Source: Pustulibacterium marinum (GTDB lineage: Bacteria > Bacteroidota > Bacteroidia > Flavobacteriales > Flavobacteriaceae). Taken from it: a DNA stretch of 64,000 nt. The notes below the pieces were generated by a model. It was not told the origin of the DNA, ran no database searches, and was given only the letters and a program-made list of their open reading frames with translations. Below, piece by piece: positions 34,695 through 44,184 of the stretch. Each line of letters starts with the position of its first letter. Position 1 is the stretch's first letter. Location of the stretch: assembly GCF_900116665.1 (NCBI RefSeq), contig NZ_FPBK01000002.1:54360-118359 (forward strand), given 5' to 3'. The position numbers and the translations under genes were made by a program.

Positions 34695-35228
34695 ATGAAA
34701 AAAATAATTGCTTTTGCTGGAAGTAATTCTTCAACTTCCATTAATTACCAACTCGTAAAGTACACAGCAAATTTACTTGAAGATGCTGATGTTCAAATCT
34801 TAAACATGGCCGAAATGCCATTTCCTATTTATAGTGAAGACACTGAAAAAAAAGATGGATTCAAAAATTCATTGGTAGAATTACATAATGATATTCAAGA
34901 AGCTGATGGACTTATCATTGGTGTGAATGAACACAACGGTAGTATTTCTGCTTATTTCAAAAATCTGATTGATTGGTTATCGCGTTTCAACAGAAACTTT
35001 TTAGTAGGTAAAAAAGTCTTTGTTTTAAGTACTTCAACAGGGAAATTTGGTGGTTCCAAGGCAGTAGAAGCTGTTAAATTAACATTACCTTTCTTTGGAG
35101 CTGAAATTTATACAACGTTTTCGTTACCTTTGTATATGGAAAACTTCTCTTCGGGTGAAGGAATCCTAAACGAAGAACTAAAAGTTTCGCACGGGGGAAA
35201 ATTGCAGGACTTTGCGAAAGCTCTCTGA
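34695..35228 (+). CDS. NADPH-dependent FMN reductase-family protein
   Basis: A 177-residue flavodoxin-like protein: the phosphate-binding loop GSNSSTSINYQLV (FMN), the PIYSED segment, EADGLIIGVNEHNGSISAYFKNLIDWLSR and a STSTGKFGGSKAV loop. These match quinone/azo/chromate-reductase-like NADPH:FMN reductases. The electron acceptor is unknown. A terminator follows. Confidence 0.9.
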   Translation: MKKIIAFAGSNSSTSINYQLVKYTANLLEDADVQILNMAEMPFPIYSEDTEKKDGFKNSLVELHNDIQEADGLIIGVNEHNGSISAYFKNLIDWLSRFNRNFLVGKKVFVLSTSTGKFGGSKAVEAVKLTLPFFGAEIYTTFSLPLYMENFSSGEGILNEELKVSHGGKLQDFAKAL

Positions 35229-35237
35229 AAAAGAAAA

Positions 35238-35268
35238 AGGCAGCCATACTTTTGGCTGCCTCTTTTTT
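35238..35268 (+). terminator. Terminator after the FMN reductase gene
   Basis: AGGCAGCC (35238-35245), 8-nt loop, GGCTGCCT (35254-35261), then T-rich tail. Confidence 0.88.
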
Positions 35269-35345
35269 ATAAAGTTATATTGTCTTAAAATAACTTATCA
35301 AAAATCTAATAATATTATGATGACAAATTCTAAAAAAAAAGAAGA

Positions 35346-36701
35346 TTAGCGTCTTCTCTTTTTCTTCTTATTAGCGTTTTTATCGCCTCTGGTTTTTGGT
35401 TTTTTATATTTTTTGGCTAATTCTCTTCGGTAACTTCCACCTAGATTTTGCTTTTTGTTTTTTTCCTTTTTCTCATGAAAAGCTTCTCCACGATCGTCCA
35501 AATCCACTTTTGTTGGGTTGTTGCGTTCACGAATCACGGTACGTTCTTCAGGAAGTAACTGACTATCTAGCTTTAAATCTTCAGGATTTTCAAGTAATGT
35601 GATTTTCTTCTGCATTAAATTTTCAATAGCTTCTACAAAATCAGCTTCTTTTGGAGTAGAGAAAAGAATCGATTTTCCTTCTTTTTCGGCACGACCCGTT
35701 CTACCCATTCGGTGAATGTAGTTTTCAGGATATTCGGGAACATCAATACTTATTACATGTGAAAGTTCATCAAAATCCAATCCACGTGCAATAATATCAC
35801 TGGCAACGAGAATTCGGTTTTTACCACTGTCAAAGTTTTCAATGGCTCGTAAACGATAGTTTTGAGTTTTGTTGGAATGGATTACAGCACATTGCCCAAG
35901 GAATTCTTCCTCTAAACGCTCAAACAAAATATCAGCTTTTTTCTTATTTGGAGAAAAAATCACCACTTTAGAAAAGGTTTGCTTGTCTCTTAAAAGTTGA
36001 GTTACTAGATTGATTTTGGTATAGAAATTTTCAACCTCGTAACGCGTTTGTTCAATGTTTTCAAGCGGAGTACCTGATGCAGCAACTGATATTTTTTCAG
36101 GTAATAAAAAGAAATCAGTAATCAATTCATCTACATCGGTCGTCATGGTTGCAGAGAACATGATGTTTTGTCTTTTCTCTGGAAGTAGATCAAAAATATT
36201 CATCAATTGAAACCGGAAACCAAGATCTAGCATGACGTCTACTTCATCAATAACCAATTTTTGAACTGACTTTAAACTTAGCATTCGGCTAATAGTAAGG
36301 TCATACAATCGGCCTGGGGTAGCTACAATAATATCTTGACCTTCGCCAACTAATGCAGCATGCGTATTCATATTTACACCACCATAAACTCCGGCTACAC
36401 GAATATTCATATAGGCGGTTAATTTTTCAATGGCTTCTACAACTTGAACAACTAATTCGCGCGTAGGAACCAAAATAAGAATACGCGGATTTAATTGTCT
36501 TGAAAATTTAAGCTCACGCAAAAGTGGTAGCAAATAGGCAAAAGTTTTACCAGTACCCGTTTGGGCAATACCTACCATATCTTTCCCAGATAAAATAGCA
36601 GGAAAAGCTTCTTCTTGAATTGGAGTAGGAGTAGTGTATCCTAAATCTACTAATGCGTTGTCTAAAAACTTGCCGAGGTTTAAATCTTCAAAAGTGGCCA
36701 T
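35346..36701 (-). CDS. DEAD-box RNA helicase with a DEVD motif II
   Basis: ATG at 36701 (MATFEDLNLG) starts at the usual distance before the Q motif; the upstream frame adds six residues. 451 residues: PTPIQEEAFP, AQTGTGKT, PTREL, TPGRL, motif II DEVD in place of DEAD, SAT, and HRMGRTGRAEKEG, then a basic tail (KKYKKPKTRGDKNANKKKKRR). It should unwind structured RNA in ribosome assembly or decay. Asp and Glu needed for ATP hydrolysis are retained in DEVD. Monocistronic. Confidence 0.93.
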   Translation of the reverse strand: MATFEDLNLGKFLDNALVDLGYTTPTPIQEEAFPAILSGKDMVGIAQTGTGKTFAYLLPLLRELKFSRQLNPRILILVPTRELVVQVVEAIEKLTAYMNIRVAGVYGGVNMNTHAALVGEGQDIIVATPGRLYDLTISRMLSLKSVQKLVIDEVDVMLDLGFRFQLMNIFDLLPEKRQNIMFSATMTTDVDELITDFFLLPEKISVAASGTPLENIEQTRYEVENFYTKINLVTQLLRDKQTFSKVVIFSPNKKKADILFERLEEEFLGQCAVIHSNKTQNYRLRAIENFDSGKNRILVASDIIARGLDFDELSHVISIDVPEYPENYIHRMGRTGRAEKEGKSILFSTPKEADFVEAIENLMQKKITLLENPEDLKLDSQLLPEERTVIRERNNPTKVDLDDRGEAFHEKKEKNKKQNLGGSYRRELAKKYKKPKTRGDKNANKKKKRRR

Positions 36702-36754
36702 GAACTCAATTTTGTGCAAAGGTAACTTTTTAAAAGTTATAATTTTGAAAAGCT

Positions 36755-37120
36755 TTACACCTCTAAAATCTTTCGTTCTTCTTCTGTTAATAATCTTGAT
36801 TGAATGATAAAGCGAACGCCCATGGGAATTTCAAGTGAAAAACTAGAGCCACGACCCGCTACAACATCCAATGTTAGGTGGGTGTGTTTCCAATATTCGT
36901 ATTGATCTTTACTCATCCAAAATTCTACTCCGTCTATTTTGCCAAGCATAATATCGGAGTCACCCACTTTGAATTCATCTTTTTCAAAACACATGGGTTG
37001 CGAGCCATCGCAACAGCCACCACTTTGGTGAAACATTATGTCTTTGTAGCGGTCTTTAAGCTCATAGATTAATTTTCGGGCTTTATCAGTAGCATCTATT
37101 TTTGCAATATTTGTTGTCAT
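36755..37120 (-). CDS. DUF779 protein, aldehyde-dehydrogenase associated
   Basis: A 121-residue protein with FHQSGGCCDGSQPMC and the DVVAGRGSSFSLEIPMGVRF ending that define DUF779. Members are encoded beside acetaldehyde/aldehyde dehydrogenases, as here (68 nt downstream). The GCC and Cys-rich loop may bind metal. Function unknown, but it is almost certainly cotranscribed with the dehydrogenase. Confidence 0.9.
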   Translation of the reverse strand: MTTNIAKIDATDKARKLIYELKDRYKDIMFHQSGGCCDGSQPMCFEKDEFKVGDSDIMLGKIDGVEFWMSKDQYEYWKHTHLTLDVVAGRGSSFSLEIPMGVRFIIQSRLLTEEERKILEV

Positions 37121-37143
37121 AACTTCAATTTTTAAAATTGAAA

Positions 37144-37166
37144 AAGGGCAGTTTGTAACCGCCCTT
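37144..37166 (-). promoter_or_regulatory. Hairpin between dehydrogenase and DUF779 genes
   Basis: AAGGGC (37144-37149) and GCCCTT (37161-37166). It could reduce transcription of the second gene; it has only weak terminator character. Confidence 0.45.
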
Positions 37167-37188
37167 CTTCATCCTATTCAACTAAATT

Positions 37189-38715
37189 CTAAAAGAAACC
37201 TAACTTATTCTTATCGTAAGAAATAAGCATATTTTTCGTTTGTCTGTAGTGATCTAACATCATTTTATGATTTTCTCTACCATAACCGGATTTTTTGTAA
37301 CCTCCGAATGGAGCATGTGCCGGATAAGCATGGTAATTATTTACCCAAACTCTACCTGCAAGGATTTGGCGGGGAACCTGATACATTTCGTGTGCATCTC
37401 TTGTCCAAACTCCGGCTCCAAGGCCGTAAAGGGTATCATTGGCAATCTCTAGTGCTTCTTCTGTAGTTTTAAACGTACAAACAGCTACCACAGGACCAAA
37501 GATCTCTTCTTGAAACACACGCATTTTGTTATGTCCTTTAAAAATTGTTGGTTGAATATAATATCCGTTTTCAAATTCTCCTCCTAAATGGTTTTCATCT
37601 CCACCACATAAAACTTCAGCACCTTCTTCTTTTCCTATTTTTAGGTACGACATGATTTTCTCTTTCTGATCGTTACTAGCCTGAGCACCCATCATAGTAT
37701 TTGGATCTAGCGGATTTCCGGTAACAATAGCTTTGGTTCTGGCAACTACGCGTTCCATAAACTTGTCGTAAATATCTTCGTGCACCAACATTCTGGATGG
37801 ACAGGTACACACTTCACCTTGATTTAAAGCAAACATTACTGCACCTTCAACTGCTTTGTCAAAGAATTCGTCATCTGCATCTGCAACCGATTTGAAGAAA
37901 ATGTTTGGAGATTTTCCACCTAGTTCCATAGTAGATGGAATAATGTTTTCTGATGCATATTGCATAATCAATCTACCGGTGGTGGTTTCTCCTGTAAAGG
38001 CAACCTTCGCAATTCTTGGGGAAGTAGCTAGAGGTTTTCCTGCTTCTACACCAAATCCGTTTACAATGTTGATAACTCCGGCCGGAACAACATCCTGAAT
38101 TAATTCCATTAACACCATAATAGAAGTTGGGGTTTGCTCTGCAGCTTTTACTACAGTGCAATTACCCGCAGCAATTGCCGGAGCAATTTTCCAGGTGGCC
38201 ATCAATAATGGGAAATTCCACGGAATAATTTGGCCAACAACTCCTAAAGGTTCGTGCAAAGCAATACTGACTGTGTTTTGATCTAATTCGGCCATAGTGC
38301 TTTCTTCGGCACGAATAACACCCGCAAAATATCTAAAATGATCTATACATAAAGGTAAATCAGCATTCAGGGTTTCTCTAATTGCTTTTCCGTTATCTAT
38401 GGTTTCAACGGTTGCCAGATATTCTAAGTTTTGCTCCATCACATCTGCGATTCTAAGCAACACAGCACTTCTTTCGGTAGCTGGGGCAACACTCCAGGTT
38501 TTGTAGGCTTCGTGAGCAGCGTCTAAAGCTAAATCAATATCTTCTTTAGTAGAGCGTGCTACTTGAGAAATGAATTCGCCATTAATAGGAGAGGTGTTGT
38601 CAAAATAGTCACCTTTAACCGGGGCAACCCATTTGCCACCAATGAAATTATCGTATTTGTTTTTGAATGAAACTTCTTTTCCTACAAACGGAAACGTTTT
38701 CGTTATAGTGTCCAT
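37189..38715 (-). CDS. NAD-dependent aldehyde dehydrogenase (acetaldehyde-type)
   Basis: A 508-residue [44 protein letters not shown] (catalytic Glu) and [12 protein letters not shown] (catalytic Cys) are intact; ends [20 protein letters not shown], typical of the AldB/ExaC group. The trio ALDH-DUF779 plus a divergent AraC regulator is common for acetaldehyde or alcohol detoxification. Confidence 0.93.
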   Translation of the reverse strand: MDTITKTFPFVGKEVSFKNKYDNFIGGKWVAPVKGDYFDNTSPINGEFISQVARSTKEDIDLALDAAHEAYKTWSVAPATERSAVLLRIADVMEQNLEYLATVETIDNGKAIRETLNADLPLCIDHFRYFAGVIRAEESTMAELDQNTVSIALHEPLGVVGQIIPWNFPLLMATWKIAPAIAAGNCTVVKAAEQTPTSIMVLMELIQDVVPAGVINIVNGFGVEAGKPLATSPRIAKVAFTGETTTGRLIMQYASENIIPSTMELGGKSPNIFFKSVADADDEFFDKAVEGAVMFALNQGEVCTCPSRMLVHEDIYDKFMERVVARTKAIVTGNPLDPNTMMGAQASNDQKEKIMSYLKIGKEEGAEVLCGGDENHLGGEFENGYYIQPTIFKGHNKMRVFQEEIFGPVVAVCTFKTTEEALEIANDTLYGLGAGVWTRDAHEMYQVPRQILAGRVWVNNYHAYPAHAPFGGYKKSGYGRENHKMMLDHYRQTKNMLISYDKNKLGFF

Positions 38716-38828
38716 GTCTTTGGGTTTAAATGATTACGAAGCTAAAATTCGTTTAATAAAAACATAAAAAATTGAACAATTGTATTTTTTTGTAGTACAT
38801 TAGTGTTATATCGATAAAAAAACAAGTT

Positions 38829-39743
38829 TTGAATACCAATTTGATAAAGCATCATGCCCTAAGAAAGATAGATACACTGGTAGAAAACCGCACAGTATAC
38901 AGTGCCGACTTTGCTGAGTTAAATATCTATGAAACCCGGCAAAAAGCAGAGAATGTTTATCTAGAATTTAGTTATCCTATTATTGCCAGTATGATTTCCG
39001 GTAAGAAGATAATGCATTTGAATAATGTAAAACAATTTGATTTTGTACCGGGTGAATCTGTGGTGTTACCGGCAAATGAGAAAATGATCATTGATTTTCC
39101 TATTGCGTCTTTAGAAAAACCTACTGAATGCTTGGCGTTAGGTATTGATGCTTCTAAAATTAAAGAAACAGTAGAGCTCTTTAACGATAAAACCCGAATT
39201 GAGTTTGAAAATGATCAATTTGATTTTGACGATATTGCTATTCATTTAAATCATAATACATCTTTACAATCTTTGGTGGATAGACTGGCGCACACCTTTG
39301 TTGAAGGAGACAAAGCAAAAGATGTGTTGATAGATTTGATGATTAAAGAACTCATTATTCGTTTACTGCAAACCAAAGCGCGAGTATTATTACTTAATGA
39401 TAGCAATGCGTTGTTTGATAATAGCAGAATGGCGTTTATAGTGAAATACATTCGAGAACACCTTACCGAAGAAATAAGTGTAGATAAATTGGCTGATAAA
39501 GCTTGTATGAGTAAATCGAGCTTCTTTAAAACGTTTAAAAATACATTAGGTGAAAGTCCAATTGATTATTTGAATGCAGAACGCATCAAATTTGCTAAGA
39601 AACTGATCAGAACATCGAATGATAAATTGAGAGAAGTAGCTTTTCAAGCCGGGTTTAATAATGTGAGTTATTTCAATCGTCAATTCAAAAAAATAGAAAA
39701 AATAACGCCCAAGCAATACCGTTCTTTGTTAGATAATGCTTAG
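38829..39743 (+). CDS. AraC-family regulator of the aldehyde dehydrogenase operon
   Basis: A 304-residue protein starting at TTG (38829). An N-terminal AraC_N-type domain (~20-170, NVYLEFSYPIIASMISGKKIMHL) and a C-terminal double helix-turn-helix (~200-300, LTEEISVDKLADKACMSKSSFFKTFKNTLGESP, then NNVSYFNRQFKKIEKITPKQYR). It is divergent from ALDH-DUF779 over 113 nt, so it most likely activates that operon. Its stop overlaps the convergent acyltransferase-like gene by 4 nt. Confidence 0.9.
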   Translation: MNTNLIKHHALRKIDTLVENRTVYSADFAELNIYETRQKAENVYLEFSYPIIASMISGKKIMHLNNVKQFDFVPGESVVLPANEKMIIDFPIASLEKPTECLALGIDASKIKETVELFNDKTRIEFENDQFDFDDIAIHLNHNTSLQSLVDRLAHTFVEGDKAKDVLIDLMIKELIIRLLQTKARVLLLNDSNALFDNSRMAFIVKYIREHLTEEISVDKLADKACMSKSSFFKTFKNTLGESPIDYLNAERIKFAKKLIRTSNDKLREVAFQAGFNNVSYFNRQFKKIEKITPKQYRSLLDNA

Positions 39744-40924
39744 TATTTTTTCCACCCAAATAAGGCCACGATTTTGTTTTTTAAACGAATTGCTAAGTCT
39801 ACGGTAATATGTAATGCATCGATGCTTCTTACCTGAACTTCTTGTTTTACAATTGCGAGTTTTGCATCTAAATCGGGTTTGTAAAGGTTGTATTTAAATG
39901 AAAGAAATACAGTAACCATCACAAAAGCCATGGCTCCCGGAACTACAATTATAGGTGCTAATTGATGGTTGAAGAACTTATATAATCCAATTCCGGTAAA
40001 ACTTCCATACAATAACATAAAGTGAATCACGTAAATTGATAAGGTATTTTGACCAATCTCTCTGAATTTTCTGCTAGTGATTACATTTTGTAATAACATG
40101 AAAATACCAAAAATCAACAGCACATTTCCTAATCTGGCAAACAGGTAATTATTGTCATGAATCAGTTTGAAAATATCAAAATTGGTGACTTCATATAATT
40201 TCCAAAACAGCGGGGAGCTTCCAAATAGAAAGGCGATTCCTCCAATAAAAGCTGTTGAAATAGCATAGGTATAAATGTGTTTATGCTCCTTAAAATAGTT
40301 AAACACATATCCTAAGAAAGCTCCAAAAGCAGCATAGCCAAACCAAGGAAAAATGGTAAAAACCGATCCGTTTCTTTTGGTGAAATAATTAGCGATGGCT
40401 TTTGGTAAAAAGTCAAAACTTTGCTGTGAATATATTGGTTCAAAAGCGAAAAGGAATAAAGTAAAGAATAATAAAATAGAAGGCATTATCCAGCTTTTTG
40501 CTTTCAAGGTTAGCATATAAACTGTGATGATGAGTAATAATGATAAACCAATACATTGCAACACATCAATCATGTAAAAGCCATCGTAAATTTCACCAAT
40601 CAACAGGCCTCCAATGTTCATACGTAATGCGTAACCAATGCCTAAAAGCATCAATCCACGCTTGATTCCTTTACGAACTCGAATGTTGTCCCAACCCAAA
40701 TGAGCTTTGTCTTTAATTAAAAGATACGTGAAAATGAAACCAGAAACAGTGAAGAAAACCGGAGCGGTAATTCCACGATTGTACAACCAAATCGAATAAA
40801 AAATATTATTGGAGTCTCTAAAATCGTATCCTAGAAGGCTGTCTGTAAAGTGCCCTTGCAGCATCATGCAAATAGCATATGCACGAATAAGATCGATAAA
40901 ATAGAGACGAATTGGTTGTTTCAT
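39740..40924 (-). CDS. DUF1624/HGSNAT-like membrane acyltransferase-family protein
   Basis: A 394-residue membrane protein with about ten hydrophobic helices. It begins RLYFIDLIRAYAICMMLQGH, then FYSIWLYNRGITAPVFFTVSGFIFTYLL, typical of the heparan-alpha-glucosaminide N-acetyltransferase-like (DUF1624) group; the His in QGH is the expected acetyl carrier. It may transfer acetyl groups across the membrane to sugars; substrate unknown. Confidence 0.8.
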   Translation of the reverse strand: MKQPIRLYFIDLIRAYAICMMLQGHFTDSLLGYDFRDSNNIFYSIWLYNRGITAPVFFTVSGFIFTYLLIKDKAHLGWDNIRVRKGIKRGLMLLGIGYALRMNIGGLLIGEIYDGFYMIDVLQCIGLSLLLIITVYMLTLKAKSWIMPSILLFFTLFLFAFEPIYSQQSFDFLPKAIANYFTKRNGSVFTIFPWFGYAAFGAFLGYVFNYFKEHKHIYTYAISTAFIGGIAFLFGSSPLFWKLYEVTNFDIFKLIHDNNYLFARLGNVLLIFGIFMLLQNVITSRKFREIGQNTLSIYVIHFMLLYGSFTGIGLYKFFNHQLAPIIVVPGAMAFVMVTVFLSFKYNLYKPDLDAKLAIVKQEVQVRSIDALHITVDLAIRLKNKIVALFGWKKY

Positions 40925-41050
40925 GTACAGTTGAAATTTGCAGCAAAACTATACAAAAAAACGGAAGATATGCTATGTAGAAATACGAATTTTACATCTA
41001 TCAAAAATAAATGTAAAACTCGTAAAATTAGTGCTTTAAAATTTTGATAA

Positions 41051-42337
41051 TCATAATTTTAAAGCATCATTCATTTTTGTTTTAATACCCTCTAAACACA
41101 AATTCCCTAAACTTCCTTCGTGGGTATGATTTACTTCTTTGTTTGGAGTAAAGTTACCAGCTTGAATTTCTAAACCTATTTTTTTATACGCATCTCTAAA
41201 CGGCATTCCGCTTTGTACTAAGTGGTTTAATGTATCTACACTAAACAGATAATCATATTTGTCGTCATCTAAAATGTTTTCATTTACTTTTACATCTTTC
41301 AACGTAAATGTTGCCATTTCGATACACGATTTTAATTCTTGCAAAGCAGGAACAATTAATTCTTTTGATAATTGTAAATCTCTATGGTAACCGCTTGGTA
41401 AGTTGGTGGTTAACAACGCTAATTGTTGTGGTAAACCTTGCAATACGTTGCATTTTCCTCGAATTAACTCAAACACATCCGGATTCTTTTTGTGTGGCAT
41501 AATGCTGCTACCGGTTGTTAATTCATCAGGAAAACCAATAAAATTGAAATTCTGACTCATGTACAAGCAAATATCCATCGACATTTTAGCCAATGTTGCA
41601 GCAATACTACTGACAGCAAATGCGGTAGATTTTTCAGATTTTCCACGACTCATTTGTGCGGCAACCACATTGTATTTCATGGTTGCGAACTCCAATTCTT
41701 CGGTAGTAAATGTTCGGTTGATGTTGAAAGAACTTCCGTAACCAGCAGCACTTCCTAACGGATTTTGGTCTACAATTTTGTAGGCAGCATTCAGAAAATA
41801 CACATCGTCAATCAAACTTTCAGCATAGGCAGAAAACCATAAACCGAAACTCGATGGCATGGCAATTTGTAAATGCGTATAGCCCGGAATTAAAACATTT
41901 TTATACGTTTCAGCATGCGAAAGTAAAAGATCAAATAACTCTTTAAGTTGCTTTTTAATTTCGATGATTTCATCTTTCAAATACAAATGTACCGCAACCA
42001 AAACCTGATCGTTTCTAGAACGTGCTGTGTGAATCTTTTTACCGGTATCACCTAATTTTTCTACTAGAATAAACTCGATTTTAGAGTGCATATCCTCAAA
42101 ATCTTGTTCAATAGTAAATTCACCTTTGGTAATGGTTTCTGCAATGTTATCAAGTTCGGTAACTAAATCGTTCGTTTCTTCTTCAGTTAGTAAACCAATC
42201 TTGCCTAACATTTTTGCATGTGCTTTGGAAGCAATCACGTCATATTTAGCTAAGAGTAAATCGAGTTCTCTATCGTTTCCAACGGTAAAATGATCTATTT
42301 TTTTATCGGTACTAAAACCTTTGTCCCACAATTTCAT
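41051..42337 (-). CDS. argH: Argininosuccinate lyase
   Basis: A 428-residue fumarase/aspartase-superfamily enzyme with TARSRNDQ, TPGYTHLQIAMPSSFG-type region and the signature GSSIMPHKKNPD. It splits argininosuccinate to arginine and fumarate, the last step. Last gene of the nine-gene operon, 6 nt after the deacylase gene. Slightly shorter than the usual ~460 residues. Confidence 0.95.
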   Translation of the reverse strand: MKLWDKGFSTDKKIDHFTVGNDRELDLLLAKYDVIASKAHAKMLGKIGLLTEEETNDLVTELDNIAETITKGEFTIEQDFEDMHSKIEFILVEKLGDTGKKIHTARSRNDQVLVAVHLYLKDEIIEIKKQLKELFDLLLSHAETYKNVLIPGYTHLQIAMPSSFGLWFSAYAESLIDDVYFLNAAYKIVDQNPLGSAAGYGSSFNINRTFTTEELEFATMKYNVVAAQMSRGKSEKSTAFAVSSIAATLAKMSMDICLYMSQNFNFIGFPDELTTGSSIMPHKKNPDVFELIRGKCNVLQGLPQQLALLTTNLPSGYHRDLQLSKELIVPALQELKSCIEMATFTLKDVKVNENILDDDKYDYLFSVDTLNHLVQSGMPFRDAYKKIGLEIQAGNFTPNKEVNHTHEGSLGNLCLEGIKTKMNDALKL

Positions 42338-42343
42338 GCTGTG

Positions 42344-43411
42344 TTATTTTAAAAATTTTTCTAATATTTTGATGTATAAATCAACACCTTCTTCAATTTC
42401 ATTCAGGTAAATAAATTCATTTGCTGAATGTGATCTGGTAGAATCTCCAGGACCTAATTTTACTGACTGACATGATAAAACGGCTTGATCTGAAAGGGTA
42501 GGAGAGCCATACGTTGTTCTACCTAAACTTTGTCCTGCTTTTACCAAATCATGGTTTTTATCAATACAAGACGAATTTAAACGTAACGATCTTGGTTTGA
42601 TTTCACACGGAGCTTCGTTTGCTAAAATTTCAGCAATTTCTTGATTTGAGTATTTGTCGTTTACACGAACGTCGATAACCAAATTCACTTCTGCAGGAAC
42701 CACATTGTGTTGTTTACCGGCATTGATTTGCGTTACCGTAAGTTTTACTTCGCCCAATGCTTCCGATGTTTTTTCAAACGTTTTGGCTTCAAACCACTTC
42801 AGTACATCAATAGTCTTGTAAATGGCATTGTCGTTATTTGGGTGAGCGGCATGACTTGGCGTTCCTTTTACAACCGCATCAAAAACCACCAAACCTTTTT
42901 CGGCAATGGCCAAATTCATTAACGTGGGTTCACCAACAATAGCAACATCAATTTCAGGTAAATGCGCTAACATGCTGTTGAGTCCGTTTGGTCCTGAACT
43001 TTCTTCTTCTGCAGAAGCAACAATCACTATGTTGTGCGATAAGTTTTTTTGCTCGTAAAAATGTACAAAAGTTGCTAGTAACGACACCAAACATCCACCG
43101 GCATCATTGCTACCCAAACCATATAATTTACCATCTTCTACAATGGCTTTAAACGGGTCGTTCGTGTATGCCGAGTTTGGTTTTACCGTATCGTGATGCG
43201 AATTTAAAAGCAGCAACGGTTTCCCTTCTTCAAAATATTTATTGAAAGCAAAAATGTTGTTTTGCCTGCGTTGTGTTGCTATACCAAAACTACTAAGCCA
43301 ATCTGCAATCAACGTAGCAGTTTGGTCTTCTTCCGAAGAAAAAGATTGCGTTTCAATCAGCTGTTTTAGCAAATGAATCGCTTTTTGCGTTAAGTTTTCT
43401 TGAGTCGTCAT
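42344..43411 (-). CDS. argE: M20-family N-acyl-ornithine/citrulline deacylase
   Basis: ATG at 43411 (MTTQENLTQ) overlaps argB by 4 nt, matching the coupling in this operon; the longer frame from 43474 lies inside argB. 355 residues with NSHHDTVKP (metal His, Asp), GSNDAGG and ASAEEESSGPNG (catalytic and metal Glu). It removes the acyl group. Because the carbamoyltransferase here is of the acyl-ornithine type, its substrate is probably N-acyl-citrulline rather than N-acetylornithine. Confidence 0.88.
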   Translation of the reverse strand: MTTQENLTQKAIHLLKQLIETQSFSSEEDQTATLIADWLSSFGIATQRRQNNIFAFNKYFEEGKPLLLLNSHHDTVKPNSAYTNDPFKAIVEDGKLYGLGSNDAGGCLVSLLATFVHFYEQKNLSHNIVIVASAEEESSGPNGLNSMLAHLPEIDVAIVGEPTLMNLAIAEKGLVVFDAVVKGTPSHAAHPNNDNAIYKTIDVLKWFEAKTFEKTSEALGEVKLTVTQINAGKQHNVVPAEVNLVIDVRVNDKYSNQEIAEILANEAPCEIKPRSLRLNSSCIDKNHDLVKAGQSLGRTTYGSPTLSDQAVLSCQSVKLGPGDSTRSHSANEFIYLNEIEEGVDLYIKILEKFLK

Positions 43412-44184
43412 AAGGTTATGGTTGTATGTTTGGCTCCTTCTTTTTCCAGAATCATTTTGGTGTTTCCTATACACACTTTGCTAACGTTTTGTTTGAGCGC
43501 TTCAAAAGCGTTGTGTAATTTAGGAATCATACCATCAATAATAATTTTATCGTCTAAAAGCTTTTGATAGTTTTCAGCATTGATGTGTTCAATTACCGAA
43601 TCATCATCGTTGATGTCTTTCATTACCCCATTTTTTTCAAAACAATAGTACAAAGCAACATCATATAAACTACTCATTCCTGTAGCAATGGTTGACGCAA
43701 TGGTGTCTGCATTGGTGTTGAATAATTGTCCGTTTCCATCATGAGAAATGGCACAAAAAACAGGCGTTAAACCACTTTCTAGCAAAGCCGAAATGGTTTT
43801 TGAATTCACCGATTCAATATCACCTACAAAACCATAATCAATTGTTTTTACAGGGCGTTTTACCGCGGTAATTGCATTTCCATCTGCTCCTGAAAGTCCA
43901 ATGGCGTTACAGTCTTTCGCTTGTAATTTGGCTACAATAGTTTTGTTTGCAAAACCACCATACACCATAATAATCACCTTCAAAGTTTCAGCATCTGTGA
44001 TTCTTCTACCTTCTACCATTTGGGTTTCAATACCTAGTTTTTCGGCTAGTTGTGTAGCTAATTTTCCACCGCCATGCACCAAAATTTTAGGCCCTTCAAT
44101 AGTAGCAAAATCCGTTAGGAAAGCTTCTAGAGCAGTTTCGTTTTCAATGATGTTTCCGCCTATTTTTATGACTTTTAGTTGCAT
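43408..44184 (-). CDS. argB: Acetylglutamate kinase
   Basis: A 258-residue amino-acid kinase: KIGGNI, VHGGGK, GLSGADGNAITAVKR and NTNADTIASTIA. It phosphorylates N-acyl-glutamate. Its start shares one base with the end of the carbamoyltransferase gene. In a succinylated pathway the substrate would be N-succinylglutamate; sequence alone does not decide. Confidence 0.93.
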   Translation of the reverse strand: MQLKVIKIGGNIIENETALEAFLTDFATIEGPKILVHGGGKLATQLAEKLGIETQMVEGRRITDAETLKVIIMVYGGFANKTIVAKLQAKDCNAIGLSGADGNAITAVKRPVKTIDYGFVGDIESVNSKTISALLESGLTPVFCAISHDGNGQLFNTNADTIASTIATGMSSLYDVALYYCFEKNGVMKDINDDDSVIEHINAENYQKLLDDKIIIDGMIPKLHNAFEALKQNVSKVCIGNTKMILEKEGAKHTTITL

